Positions 1 to 7,811 of a stretch of DNA of 64,000 nucleotides are shown here, piece after piece; the stretch's first letter is position 1; each line of letters begins with the position of its first letter. Location: NCBI RefSeq assembly GCF_014204945.1, contig NZ_JACHMN010000001.1:1054001-1118000 (forward strand), read 5' to 3'. The position numbers and the translations under genes were made by a program. The notes below the pieces were generated by a model. That model was not told the origin of the DNA. It worked only from the letters and a program-made list of their open reading frames with translations, and did not search any database. This DNA comes from Allocatelliglobosispora scoriae (GTDB lineage Bacteria > Actinomycetota > Actinomycetes > Mycobacteriales > Micromonosporaceae).

Positions 1-2
1 CG

Positions 3-761
3 TCGACCGGATCGCTCACGGTCGTCGGCGACATCGCGCAGTCCACCGGGGTCTGGGCCCGTGACGCCTGGGACGACGTGCTCGCCAGCCTCCCCGAGAC
101 GCTGCCCGCCTCGGTGCAGAGCCTGCGCTACGGCTACCGGGTGCCGCGCCAGCTCTACGAGTTCGCGGCCCAGCTCCTGCCGATCGCCGCCCCCGGCGTC
201 ACGCCGCCCGTCGTCGTCCGCGACGGCCCGGCGCTGCCCGGCATCCACCGTGTCGACCCCGACGAACGCGCGGGCCGGGCGGTCTCGCTCGCCCTCGCGC
301 ACAGCGAGGAGTTCCGCTTCGTCGGGATCATCTGCACCGGGGAGAGCCGCGTCGAGGTCGAGACGGCGCTCGCCGCCAACGGGGTGGTCTGGAGCAGCGC
401 CGACCGCGGCGAACTCGGCCGGGCCATCAACCTGGTCAGTCCGCACGAGGCGAAAGGGCTGGAGTTCGACGCCGTCATCGTGGTCGAGCCCGAGGAGATC
501 GTCGCCGACGACGAGCGCGGACACCGTCTGCTCTACGTCGCATTGACCCGGACGGTCGGCTACCTCGACATCGTGTGCGTCGGCGATCCGCTGCCGCTGC
601 GCCCGGTGACGCCCGGCACCGAGCCGGAGACCGAGACGCCGTTCGACCCGGCGCTCATCGAGAAGGTGGCCGCGGCGATCGCGCTGCGCATCCGCGCCCA
701 GGTGCCGCCGGCGCAGCACGACGACGTCCTCGCCGAGCTGCGCCGACTGCTCCAGGAGTAA
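3..761 (+). CDS. HelD/HelR-like UvrD-superfamily helicase, C-terminal part (5' truncated by window)
   Basis: The last 252 residues of a superfamily 1 ATPase enter from the left edge; the start lies outside the window. Visible motifs are VVGDIAQ (UvrD motif III region), LRYGYRVPRQL (motif IV), SPHEAKGLEFDAV (motif V) and LLYVALTR (motif VI). The short variable sequence after motif VI fits the HelD/HelR branch, which removes RNA polymerase from stalled or rifampicin-bound complexes, better than DNA-repair UvrD/PcrA. That assignment is inference from motif spacing. It converges with the next gene with only 6 bases between the stop codons. Confidence 0.85.
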   Translation, partial: STGSLTVVGDIAQSTGVWARDAWDDVLASLPETLPASVQSLRYGYRVPRQLYEFAAQLLPIAAPGVTPPVVVRDGPALPGIHRVDPDERAGRAVSLALAHSEEFRFVGIICTGESRVEVETALAANGVVWSSADRGELGRAINLVSPHEAKGLEFDAVIVVEPEEIVADDERGHRLLYVALTRTVGYLDIVCVGDPLPLRPVTPGTEPETETPFDPALIEKVAAAIALRIRAQVPPAQHDDVLAELRRLLQE

Positions 762-767
762 ACCGCC

Positions 768-1178
768 CTACCTGCTGTTGAGGATCGCGTCGCTGCGCAG
801 CCGGCTGCCGACGGTGTAGTCCACCACCAGTCCCTGCACCGCGGCCGCCGTCGCGCTCGCCTTGAACGCGACGCCGAGCTCCTTGGCGAGAAGCACCGTC
901 TGCGGCTTGGAGAGCTTGAGGTCCTTCAGGTACTGGACCGCGGAGGCGCGGTCGGTGAACTTCGCCAGGTCGGCGGCGATCAGGTTCGCCGGCACCGGCA
1001 GCTCGACCGGCGCCGCCGCCTTCGCGGGGGCGGCTCCGGTGATGCGGGCGCCCTTCGGCAGGACCTCCAACTTGGCCTCGCCGCTGAGCAGCGCCTCGTA
1101 CTTCTCGGGGGTGAGCTTCTTGAGGAACTCCCCGATCCGCTGCAGCATGTCGTACGTCCGGTCGACCGGCTCGGTCAT
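768..1178 (-). CDS. Conserved hypothetical protein downstream of parA
   Basis: A 136-residue soluble protein of no family I recognise. The start ATG is preceded by GAGGAG at good spacing. The N-terminal third is helical and charged (MLQRIGEFLKKLTPEKYEALL), followed by an Ala/Pro linker. The C-terminal half is helix-rich (LKLSKPQTVLLAKELGV) and could form a small helix-turn-helix or SAP-like fold. It lies 9 bases after the ParA stop on the same strand, so the two are almost certainly co-transcribed. It could be the partner that positions or stimulates ParA, in place of a ParB. This is inferred from context only. Confidence 0.7.
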   Translation of the reverse strand: MTEPVDRTYDMLQRIGEFLKKLTPEKYEALLSGEAKLEVLPKGARITGAAPAKAAAPVELPVPANLIAADLAKFTDRASAVQYLKDLKLSKPQTVLLAKELGVAFKASATAAAVQGLVVDYTVGSRLRSDAILNSR

Positions 1179-1187
1179 GTCCGCTCC

Positions 1188-2099
1188 TCATACCCTGATC
1201 TTGGCGATGAACTCATTGGTGAGCTGCTGCAGATCGTAGTGAACGTTCTCGTTCGTCTGCGCGCCGAGGACCGCTGGGACGCCGTGCTCGCCGGAGTCGG
1301 CGAAGACACTCTTGCTCTCCCGCAACATGCTCTGGAACACCGGCACCTCGGTCGCACCGGCCTGGTCGATGAACTGCCGCAGCTTCGTCATGATCCCCGG
1401 ACCCGCGTACTGGATCATCGTGAAGACCACGCCCAGGATCACCGGGTTGATCGCCCTGGCCCCGTCCGGGCCGACCACACCGTTGAACTCCTCGACCAGC
1501 TTCGACAGCCGACGGCGCAAGTAGTCGATACCCAGAGTCGAAAGGTAGTCCGCCTTCGCGGGGATGAGCACGTAGTCGCTCGCCACCACTGCGGTCCGGG
1601 TGATCAGGTTGAAGTTCGGCGGGCAGTCGATCAGCGTGATGTCGTAGTCGCGGAACGCCTGCTCAGAGAACGCGTCCGTGAGGAGCCGGTGCAGGCGTAG
1701 GTAGTCAGGGTGCATCGCCTGGTGCCGCGCCCCGCCGACGACCGCCGCCAGATCCATGTCGACGTCGACCAGGCGCAGGTCCGATGCGATCAGATCGAGG
1801 CGGCCACCACGCCCGCGCAACCTCTCGTTGACGGCAGGCGGCGTCGTGATGAACGGCGACAGCTCCTTCACCGAATAGGAGTAGCTGAAGGAGTCGTACC
1901 AATGCATGATCGTCCGCGCGGGCGCCAGATCCGCGGCCCACTCGTCCGGCGAGTAGAACGAGAACGTCAGGCTGGACTGCGGGTCCAGATCGATCAGCAG
2001 CACTTTCCATCCTCGATGGGCGAGATCCGCGCCGAGGTTGGCGGTGACGGTCGTCTTACCCACGCCACCCTTGTAGTTGAGGACCGAGACAACACTCAC
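1188..2099 (-). CDS. ParA/Soj-family ATPase
   Basis: This 303-residue cytoplasmic P-loop ATPase starts at a GTG. The N-terminus has the deviant Walker A motif KGGVGKTTVTANLG, then LLIDLDPQSSLT, and a later switch region ITLIDCPPNFNLI, all diagnostic of the ParA/MinD family. It is longer than a minimal ParA, with an insertion around residues 60-110 (dominated by SFSYSYSVKELSPFIT). No ParB and no parS-like repeat was seen nearby, so it is an orphan ParA paired with the 136-aa gene downstream. Such orphans place cargo other than chromosomes in some bacteria; the cargo here is unknown. Confidence 0.9.
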   Translation of the reverse strand: MSVVSVLNYKGGVGKTTVTANLGADLAHRGWKVLLIDLDPQSSLTFSFYSPDEWAADLAPARTIMHWYDSFSYSYSVKELSPFITTPPAVNERLRGRGGRLDLIASDLRLVDVDMDLAAVVGGARHQAMHPDYLRLHRLLTDAFSEQAFRDYDITLIDCPPNFNLITRTAVVASDYVLIPAKADYLSTLGIDYLRRRLSKLVEEFNGVVGPDGARAINPVILGVVFTMIQYAGPGIMTKLRQFIDQAGATEVPVFQSMLRESKSVFADSGEHGVPAVLGAQTNENVHYDLQQLTNEFIAKIRV

Positions 2100-2171
2100 G
2101 GCGACCAGCCTGTCACGAACCGTGGGGTCGGCGCCTCCCCCAACCGGCGGCTACAGCCCCCACGGCGGCGG

Positions 2172-2753
2172 TCAGGAGATCGCCATCGGGCCGGTCGTGC
2201 CGGTGACCCGCCAGCCGCCCGCGCCGGAGTCGTTGTGCACGGTGTAGGTCAGCCACGTCGCGCCGAGGCAGGCCACATAGCCGTAGACGCCGACCGTCAC
2301 GTCGTTGTCATCGCCGTCGACCGGGCCGAGGTTCACCAGGATCCCGCCGTCCTTGACCTGCTCACAGCCGTCCTTCTTCACGATCACCGTGGCGCGGTCG
2401 GCGATGAACCTGATCACGTGGAGGTCGGCCAGCGCAGCGACGACCTCGCGTTGCGTGGACTCGGCGATCGGCTCGCCACCGGTCTTGGGCGCGACCGGGT
2501 CCGCCGCACCGGGAACGGCCCGGTCCAGGACGTAGACCGCGGCGATGGAGCCCGCCGGGAAGGAGTTCTCGCCGGGAGCCGACAGGTAGCGGCGCAGGAC
2601 CTGCGCGTAGACCTCCGCCTCCTTCGCCCCGGCCGGCCAGTCACCGGCGGCGGCGGGCGGCTCCGCAGCGTTGCCCACGGCCGTCACGCGAGCACAACCG
2701 GCTCCCGTCGCGGCGAGGACGACGGCGGCGAACACGGAGAGCACGGCGCGCAT
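2172..2753 (-). CDS. Putative secreted lipoprotein, unknown function
   Basis: A 193-residue exported protein. I chose the ATG giving MRAVLSVFAAVVLAATGAGC because GAAGGGA lies 8 bases before it; an upstream in-frame start 15 bases earlier has no ribosome site. The signal region ends in a Cys that could be lipidated, although the lipobox is weak. The mature part contains a central stretch with CEQVKDGGILVNLG and a final YVACLGATWLTYTVHN, suggesting a small beta-rich domain with a Cys pair. No family recognised. Confidence 0.7.
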   Translation of the reverse strand: MRAVLSVFAAVVLAATGAGCARVTAVGNAAEPPAAAGDWPAGAKEAEVYAQVLRRYLSAPGENSFPAGSIAAVYVLDRAVPGAADPVAPKTGGEPIAESTQREVVAALADLHVIRFIADRATVIVKKDGCEQVKDGGILVNLGPVDGDDNDVTVGVYGYVACLGATWLTYTVHNDSGAGGWRVTGTTGPMAIS

Positions 2754-2821
2754 GAGAGGTCCCTTCACCGATCAGATGTCCACCCTCCGACGCCTGCGGC
2801 GCCCGGGCGGTTCCCGCTCGG

Positions 2822-3052
2822 TCATCGGTCGTTGCGGAGGATCCGCTCCTTCTGCGCCCGGTACTCCTCGTCTGTGAGCGCACCGCTCATCCGGAGCTGG
2901 TGCAGCTTCTCCAGCAGCACCACCGGATCGTCGCTCTCCTTCTGCGCCCCGACCTCGCGGCCGACCTTCTTCGCGAGACTCGAATCGCGGATGTTGCCGA
3001 GCACGATCGCGACGATGACCAGCACGATCACGACGGGGAGGATGGCTTCCAC
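2822..3052 (-). CDS. SHOCT-domain small membrane protein
   Basis: A 76-residue protein with one N-terminal membrane helix (residues about 3-20, ILPVVIVLVIVAIVLG) and a C-terminal SHOCT motif (LEKLHQLRMSGALTDEEY, then KERIL). SHOCT domains are short helical hairpins found at the ends of many bacterial membrane proteins and are thought to mediate oligomerisation; their exact role is unknown. It stands alone on the minus strand, with its promoter region between it and the divergent gene at 3155. Confidence 0.8.
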   Translation of the reverse strand: MEAILPVVIVLVIVAIVLGNIRDSSLAKKVGREVGAQKESDDPVVLLEKLHQLRMSGALTDEEYRAQKERILRNDR

Positions 3053-3154
3053 AACGCGAGATCATAGGAGCGGCGGTCAACACCGCATGTCCCTCAAGGT
3101 CGGATGTGCGACCAGACCTGGGAATGCCACCACGATCAACTTAACCTTTCGGCC

Positions 3155-4015
3155 ATGAACTACTCACCGCTGCCCCGCGCGCTCGCCGACGCCGATCACC
3201 CGCACTCGCCGAACCATCGCGGACAGCACGCCCGCGTCGGGCGCCGAGGACTGGCCGTGGCGGGACTGCTCGCCTTCGCCCTCCTCGCGACCGGTGCCTG
3301 CGGCAAGAAGGACGGTGGCGCCCCGCAGGCCGACGCCACGGTCGGCACCACCCTCGACGAGACCCCCACCGCGAGCGCCCAGGCCACGGCCGGTTCCAGC
3401 GCCGCCCCGAAGCCGTCCGCGACGAGCGGGGGCGGCGGCCAGCAGCCGGTCAGCTATCCGTCCACCGCCAAGGAGTACGGGCTCGCGACCCTGGCGGCAT
3501 GGGCGACCGGGAGCAGGTCCCGCCTCGACCTCTACGCCACCCAGCCTGCGGTGGCGCAGTTCGAGGGGCACGGCAAGCCGAACAGCCAGTGGACCACCCT
3601 GAGCTGCGAGGCGGCGGGCTCGGGCTTCACGGCCTGCAACTACCGCAACGCCCACGGCGACGACGCCCGGCTGACGATGATGAAATCGCAGCTGGGCCAC
3701 CCGACCGCCACCACCGACGTGTTCGTCAACAGGACCGACTACGCGACCGACGCGGCCGGCTATGTCAGCTACTTCATGGCCGCCTGGGGCGACGACAACC
3801 GGCAGCGGATGGCCCGCTTCTCCAGTACCTCGATCGCCGAGAAGTTCTACGGCAAGACACCGCCGACCGGCAGCCAGACCAACGCCACCCAGTCCGGGGG
3901 TACGTGGACGGTGGAGGTGACCGGGCTGCCGGTCGGCTCCGGCACCTGGACGTTCACCGTCAGCAACTCCAAGCTCGGCGGCGGCAACGCCATCACCGGC
4001 GTCAAGACGAGCTGA
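3155..4015 (+). CDS. Putative exported protein, unknown function
   Basis: The product is about 286 residues. A hydrophobic signal segment (LAVAGLLAFALLATGAC) is preceded by an unusually long, polar N-terminus rich in His, Pro and Arg, so the true start may be downstream of the ATG given here. No clear ribosome site precedes this ATG. After the Cys comes a low-complexity Thr/Ala/Ser/Gly linker (residues about 60-110), typical of a cell-wall spanning tether, then a globular part with several Cys and aromatic residues. No catalytic motif recognised. A strong hairpin follows the stop. Confidence 0.6.
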   Translation: MNYSPLPRALADADHPHSPNHRGQHARVGRRGLAVAGLLAFALLATGACGKKDGGAPQADATVGTTLDETPTASAQATAGSSAAPKPSATSGGGGQQPVSYPSTAKEYGLATLAAWATGSRSRLDLYATQPAVAQFEGHGKPNSQWTTLSCEAAGSGFTACNYRNAHGDDARLTMMKSQLGHPTATTDVFVNRTDYATDAAGYVSYFMAAWGDDNRQRMARFSSTSIAEKFYGKTPPTGSQTNATQSGGTWTVEVTGLPVGSGTWTFTVSNSKLGGGNAITGVKTS

Positions 4016-4026
4016 CCGGCGCAGAA

Positions 4027-4064
4027 AGCGGCGCCCGGCGGACCCGCGTCCGCCGGGCGCCGCT
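4027..4064. terminator. Strong GC hairpin after the exported protein gene
   Basis: A perfect 17-bp stem (4027-4043 pairing with 4048-4064) closes on a 4-base loop CCGC, starting 11 bases after the stop at 4015. There is no T run, as is usual for actinobacterial terminators. Confidence 0.7.
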
Positions 4065-4098
4065 GTCGTCGCACCGGCGGCGGTTGGCGTACGCGGCT

Positions 4099-4527
4099 AT
4101 GGTGTTGATCGTGGACGCACTGACGAGCCGGATCACGGCGCTGTGGGCGCACCCCCGGGTGGGGCGCGATCCGGAACTCGCGCTCGGCGACGCCGCCCGC
4201 GACTGGCTCGCGGCGACCGGGCAGCCCGCGTTCGCGGCGGCGCTCGCGTTCGAGCGGGAGGCGGGCGGGCTGATCCTCGGCCGGCTGCGGCTCGGGTTGC
4301 GGACCAGCGCCGAGATCCCCGCGGCATGGGAGGTGGCCCGCGCCGGCGACCCGCCCCATCCCGGCCTCGTCCACATCGGATACGCCGACTATCTGGTGCT
4401 GTGGATCGGCGAGGACGGGCGGATCTGGGCCGAGCCCGACTTCGAGGACGCGACGCCGGCCGCCGACTCCTGGGTGGCCTACGTCGAGGGCGCGCTCGCC
4501 GAGGCGCCGCCGGCTCAGGCGGCGTAG
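4099..4527 (+). CDS. Small protein, possibly SUKH-like
   Basis: A 142-residue soluble protein; a GTG at 4111 is an alternative start. The segment AAALAFEREAGGL followed by VHIGYADYLVLWIGEDGRIW and a C-terminal SWVAYVEGALAE resembles the SUKH (SMI1/KNR4) superfamily layout of immunity-type proteins, where an early FE..YGG-like motif is followed by strands carrying an EDGR turn. The match is by eye only and no toxin gene lies beside it. The last 13 bases overlap the 3' end of the convergent hydrolase gene. Confidence 0.6.
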   Translation: MVLIVDALTSRITALWAHPRVGRDPELALGDAARDWLAATGQPAFAAALAFEREAGGLILGRLRLGLRTSAEIPAAWEVARAGDPPHPGLVHIGYADYLVLWIGEDGRIWAEPDFEDATPAADSWVAYVEGALAEAPPAQAA

Positions 4528-5660
4528 CGCCAGAGGTCGCGCATCATCTGCGGCGGGGTCGGTCCGGCCATCCCCACCTGGGTGAGCAGGATCGACACCG
4601 TCGCGGTGGCGGGGATGACGTGCGCTGCCGTGCCGGTGCCGCCGACCCAGCCGTAGCGGCCGGGAACATTCCACTCGTCGATCGGCTCGACGTCGACCGA
4701 GCCGCCGAATCCCCAGCCCTGACCCTCGATGAAGAGCCCGCTCGCCTCGCGCTGGGCCCGGGTCAGGTGGTCGGTGCCCATCAGCCGCACCGACTCGGCC
4801 GACAGCAGCCGGCGCCCCGACGCGGAGCTGCCCTCGGCGAGCAGCATCCGGCCGAAGGCCAGCCAGTCGTCCGCGGTGCTGACCAGCCCGCCGGCACCGG
4901 AGGGGAAAGCGGGCATGCTGCTCCACTGCCCGTCCGGCGTGTCGGCGAGCTCCAGGCCGCCGTCGGGGGTCGGCGTGTAGTAACTGGTGAAGCGGTCGAG
5001 GTCGCGGGCGGGGACGGCGAAGCCGGTGTCGCGCATGCCGAGCGGTTCGAAGATCCGCTCAGCGAGGAACTCCGGCAGCGGGCGGCCGCAGGCGCGGGCG
5101 ATGAGGACGCCCTGGATGTCGGAGCAGGTGTTGTAGAGCCAGGCTTCGCCCGGCTGGTGCAGCAGCGGCACGCCGCCCAGCGCCGCCATCCACTCGTCGG
5201 GGGCGGCGACGGCGTGCGGCACGGGCGGCCCCTGCCGCAGCTCGCTGAAGAGCAGCCCGACGGCCGGGAGGGTGAAGTCGGACGGGAAGCCCCAACCGGC
5301 CCGGAACGTCAGCAGGTCGAAGACGGTGATCGGCCTCGCGGCCGCGACGAGGTCGGTGGCGGGGCTCTGCGGGGTGCGCACGACGCTGGGCTCAGCGATC
5401 TCGGGGAGCCATGTCGCGACCGGCGCGTCCAGGGCGAGGACGCCGTCGTCGACGAGCATCATGACGGCGGCTGCGATGATCGGCTTGGTGGTGGAGGCGA
5501 TCCGGAAGATCGAGTCGCGGGCCATGGGCGCCGTGCCCTCGACATCGACGGAGCCCGCCACCGCCAGCTCGATCTCGTCGCCGCGCGCGACGAGGGCGAC
5601 CGCACCGGGAACCGGGCCGGCCTTCACATGGCTGTCGAGGATGTGGCGCAGATCGGTCAT
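4515..5660 (-). CDS. Serine hydrolase, class C beta-lactamase / esterase family
   Basis: A 381-residue enzyme of the Beta-lactamase (PF00144) family. The nucleophile motif is SxxK in IASTTKPIIAAAVM (about residues 55-68), and a YxN-type motif occurs in AWLYNTCSDIQG. A Gly-rich strand near the C-terminus (WVGGTGTAAHVIP) fills the place of the third KTG/HTG box. No signal peptide is visible, so it is more likely a cytoplasmic esterase, D-aminopeptidase-like enzyme or transesterase than a secreted beta-lactamase. The start ATG has GAGAGG upstream. Its promoter region is shared with the NRPS cluster leader. Confidence 0.85.
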   Translation of the reverse strand: MTDLRHILDSHVKAGPVPGAVALVARGDEIELAVAGSVDVEGTAPMARDSIFRIASTTKPIIAAAVMMLVDDGVLALDAPVATWLPEIAEPSVVRTPQSPATDLVAAARPITVFDLLTFRAGWGFPSDFTLPAVGLLFSELRQGPPVPHAVAAPDEWMAALGGVPLLHQPGEAWLYNTCSDIQGVLIARACGRPLPEFLAERIFEPLGMRDTGFAVPARDLDRFTSYYTPTPDGGLELADTPDGQWSSMPAFPSGAGGLVSTADDWLAFGRMLLAEGSSASGRRLLSAESVRLMGTDHLTRAQREASGLFIEGQGWGFGGSVDVEPIDEWNVPGRYGWVGGTGTAAHVIPATATVSILLTQVGMAGPTPPQMMRDLWRYAA

Positions 5661-5771
5661 GACTCACCTCTCGGGCATGGGTTCACGCCGAGACTATCGG
5701 GGTGGAGTGACACCCGCAGGGGAACCGCCCGGCACCCATCGAAGAGCCGCTAGATCACTATTAACATTGCG

Positions 5772-5800
5772 TTGACATTGAAGAATTTCTCGACAATGAT
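5772..5800 (+). promoter_or_regulatory. Candidate promoter of the NRPS cluster
   Basis: A perfect -35 box TTGACA (5772-5777) is followed after 17 bases by AATGAT (5795-5800), a 4/6 match to a -10 box. The surrounding DNA is unusually AT-rich for this genome. Transcription would begin near 5807 and leave a leader of about 230 bases before the first start codon at 6036. Confidence 0.55.
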
Positions 5801-5811
5801 CTACCTGTCCA

Positions 5812-5825
5812 TGGGAGCGCTCTCC
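5812..5825. promoter_or_regulatory. CebR/LacI-type operator-like site
   Basis: TGGGAGCGCTCTCC matches 12 of 14 positions of the CebR box TGGGAGCGCTCCCA known from Streptomyces cellulose utilisation genes. It lies just downstream of the predicted transcription start, a position suited to repression. Confidence 0.5.
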
Positions 5826-5847
5826 CGACCATGGGCACACGCTCGGG

Positions 5848-5863
5848 CGTTGAGCGCTCAACG
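5848..5863. promoter_or_regulatory. Second LacI-type operator-like palindrome
   Basis: CGTTGAGCGCTCAACG is a perfect 16-bp palindrome with the GAGCGCTC core shared with the site at 5812. The start-to-start distance is 36 bases. The rest of the untranslated region 5661-6035 shows only the promoter, these two sites and a GGAGG ribosome site at 6027-6031; no small gene or riboswitch was recognised. Confidence 0.5.
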
Positions 5864-6035
5864 ACGACCGCTGCCTACGCCATCCCACACCAGCCAGACA
5901 CTCCGAATCGTCGTCCTCCGGCCGACGATCGCATCCTGGCGCCCGGGATCCCCCGTGCCGCTCCGGCGGTCATGCGGGCTGCCGGTAAGCCGAACACCGG
6001 CCCGCCCACTCCCGGTCAGGAAGGCTGGAGGTCCC

Positions 6036-7811
6036 ATGCGACGCACCACCAAGCTCGACCAATGGAGCCAGGAGCTCCAGCGCGCCCGAGACCCGCAGGA
6101 ACTCTTCGGCGCCAGCGCCCACCACGGCACCGTACGGCTGCTGACCATGAGCGGGAAGATCCCGTTCCGCTCCGCCGTCGACGGCATGACCCCGCGCGAG
6201 CAGTCCGTCATCCGGCACCTGCTCGGCCGCGACGAGATCACGCTGACCCCGGTGGACTCCCCGGGCCTCGCCGCCTGCGACGTGCTGCTCGCCCACTCGG
6301 CGCTGGGCAAGCTGACCCTGCACGAACCCGCCCTCGGCGACCACCCCGACAGCGAGGTCGTCGCCGGGCTGGCCCTGCCGGACTGGCTGCGCGAGATGGT
6401 CGACGAGGAGGACCGCGCCGCCCGCGCCGCCGAGGACAACGAGCGCCGCCAGCTCGAGGAACTGCTCACCGGCTGGGTCGCCGACGGCTCCCTCGCCCGG
6501 CGCCTGGAGGAGGTCATCGACTGGGTCGAACGCGTCGAAACCGTCCTCGTCTACATCGGACGACGGATCTTCTCCCGCTCCGACTCCGGCTCCAGCACCC
6601 TGATCCGCGACGCCGTCCTGCCGGCCCTGCGCGACCGCGACCCCGCGGACTGGGCCCCCGAGGAACGCCTGTTCGTCGCCGCCATCCAGCTGCTGTTCCG
6701 CACCGGGCGGGCGGTGCGGTTCGAGGAGTTCAACGGCCGCCAGCTCAGCGCCGTCGGACTGCGCCAGGTGCTGCTGGGCCGGTGCGCCGCCTACCGGACC
6801 TCGCTCGGCGCCGCCCCCGCCACCGACCTGAGCACGGCGACGCTGGCGGAGCTCGCCGCGATCGCCGGCGACCTGGTGCCGCTCGTCGACGGCGGCGACG
6901 CCATGCGCTACCGCCGGGTCAACGGCCTGACCTACGCCAAGGACGAGTTCCTGCTGCCCTGGCCGCAGCACGACCGGGTGCTCGCCGAGCCCGCCCCGGC
7001 CATGCTCGCGCTCGCCTCGGCCCGGCGCTGGGACGACGGCGCCGCCGACGACGCCGCGACCTGGGTACGCCGGATGACCGGCCACGCCCTGCGCTCGGCC
7101 GCCGACGGCCTGGGCGTCGACGACCTGCAGGACGTGCTGCAGAGCATCGTCCTGGCCGCCGTCGTCGCCGGGAAAGCCGACTACGGCATGTCCAGCGGCG
7201 TCCGGGACCTGGCCCGGCTCGCGCAGGAGGCGGAGGGCTTCGGCGAAGGGATGCAGGCGCTGAAGAAGCCCGACTTCTTCTGCTGCGTGCTGCCGAGCGC
7301 CGCGATGGCCGAGGACCTGCCGGAGGAGGAGGTCACCGACATCCTGTGGCAGGTCGCACAGCGGATGATGTACAACCGCTGGCACTTCGTCCCCGGCAAC
7401 TTCGACCGCGCCGAGGTCCCCCGCAACCGGCACTACTTCTTCCCGCCGCTCGTACCCGACATCGGCGAATGGGCGGACCTGCGCCACGGCGGGCACAGCA
7501 CCGCCCGGGTCCGCTTCACCCTGCGAGCGCCGGGCGCCGCGATGTGGCTGCCGCCGCTGAGCGTGGGCGGCAAGAACTACCGGGGCGCCTACGACATCCG
7601 GCTGGTCCGGATGGACGGGCCGCCGTTCACCGTGGACGACATGCGCACCGCCAGCCGGTTCTCCGCCCTCGTCGACATCTTCTGGCGGGAGATCGCCGCG
7701 CACACCGACGCCCACGGCGGCCACGCACCGGTCTTCACCGGCTTCACCGCCGAGTGGTACGCCAAGACCGCCTGGCTCGACACCGTCCGCTCCCTCGGCG
7801 GTGGCCAGTGA
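6036..7811 (+). CDS. Unknown 591-aa protein, first gene of the NRPS cluster
   Basis: The start ATG has GGAGG 4-8 bases upstream. I do not recognise a family. The N-terminal 150 residues are helical and acidic (EMVDEEDRAARAAEDNERRQ). A middle helical section (about 150-400) follows. The C-terminal third is rich in aromatics, His and Arg: a CC pair in DFFCCVLPSA, MMYNRWHFVPGNFD, RNRHYFFPPLVPD, then WADLRHGGHS and VRFTLRAPGAAMWLPPL. The clustered His/Tyr/Trp residues look like a binding or catalytic pocket, but no metal-site signature is clear. The stop overlaps the NRPS start by 4 bases (GTGA), so translation is coupled. It may tailor, load or supply the NRPS substrate. Confidence 0.85.
   Translation: MRRTTKLDQWSQELQRARDPQELFGASAHHGTVRLLTMSGKIPFRSAVDGMTPREQSVIRHLLGRDEITLTPVDSPGLAACDVLLAHSALGKLTLHEPALGDHPDSEVVAGLALPDWLREMVDEEDRAARAAEDNERRQLEELLTGWVADGSLARRLEEVIDWVERVETVLVYIGRRIFSRSDSGSSTLIRDAVLPALRDRDPADWAPEERLFVAAIQLLFRTGRAVRFEEFNGRQLSAVGLRQVLLGRCAAYRTSLGAAPATDLSTATLAELAAIAGDLVPLVDGGDAMRYRRVNGLTYAKDEFLLPWPQHDRVLAEPAPAMLALASARRWDDGAADDAATWVRRMTGHALRSAADGLGVDDLQDVLQSIVLAAVVAGKADYGMSSGVRDLARLAQEAEGFGEGMQALKKPDFFCCVLPSAAMAEDLPEEEVTDILWQVAQRMMYNRWHFVPGNFDRAEVPRNRHYFFPPLVPDIGEWADLRHGGHSTARVRFTLRAPGAAMWLPPLSVGGKNYRGAYDIRLVRMDGPPFTVDDMRTASRFSALVDIFWREIAAHTDAHGGHAPVFTGFTAEWYAKTAWLDTVRSLGGGQ

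Noticed and set aside
1710-3158. Long plus-strand frame antisense to parA and the lipoprotein gene
   Set aside because: Arg/His/Asp-rich translation with no domain; the minus-strand genes have clear motifs and ribosome sites.
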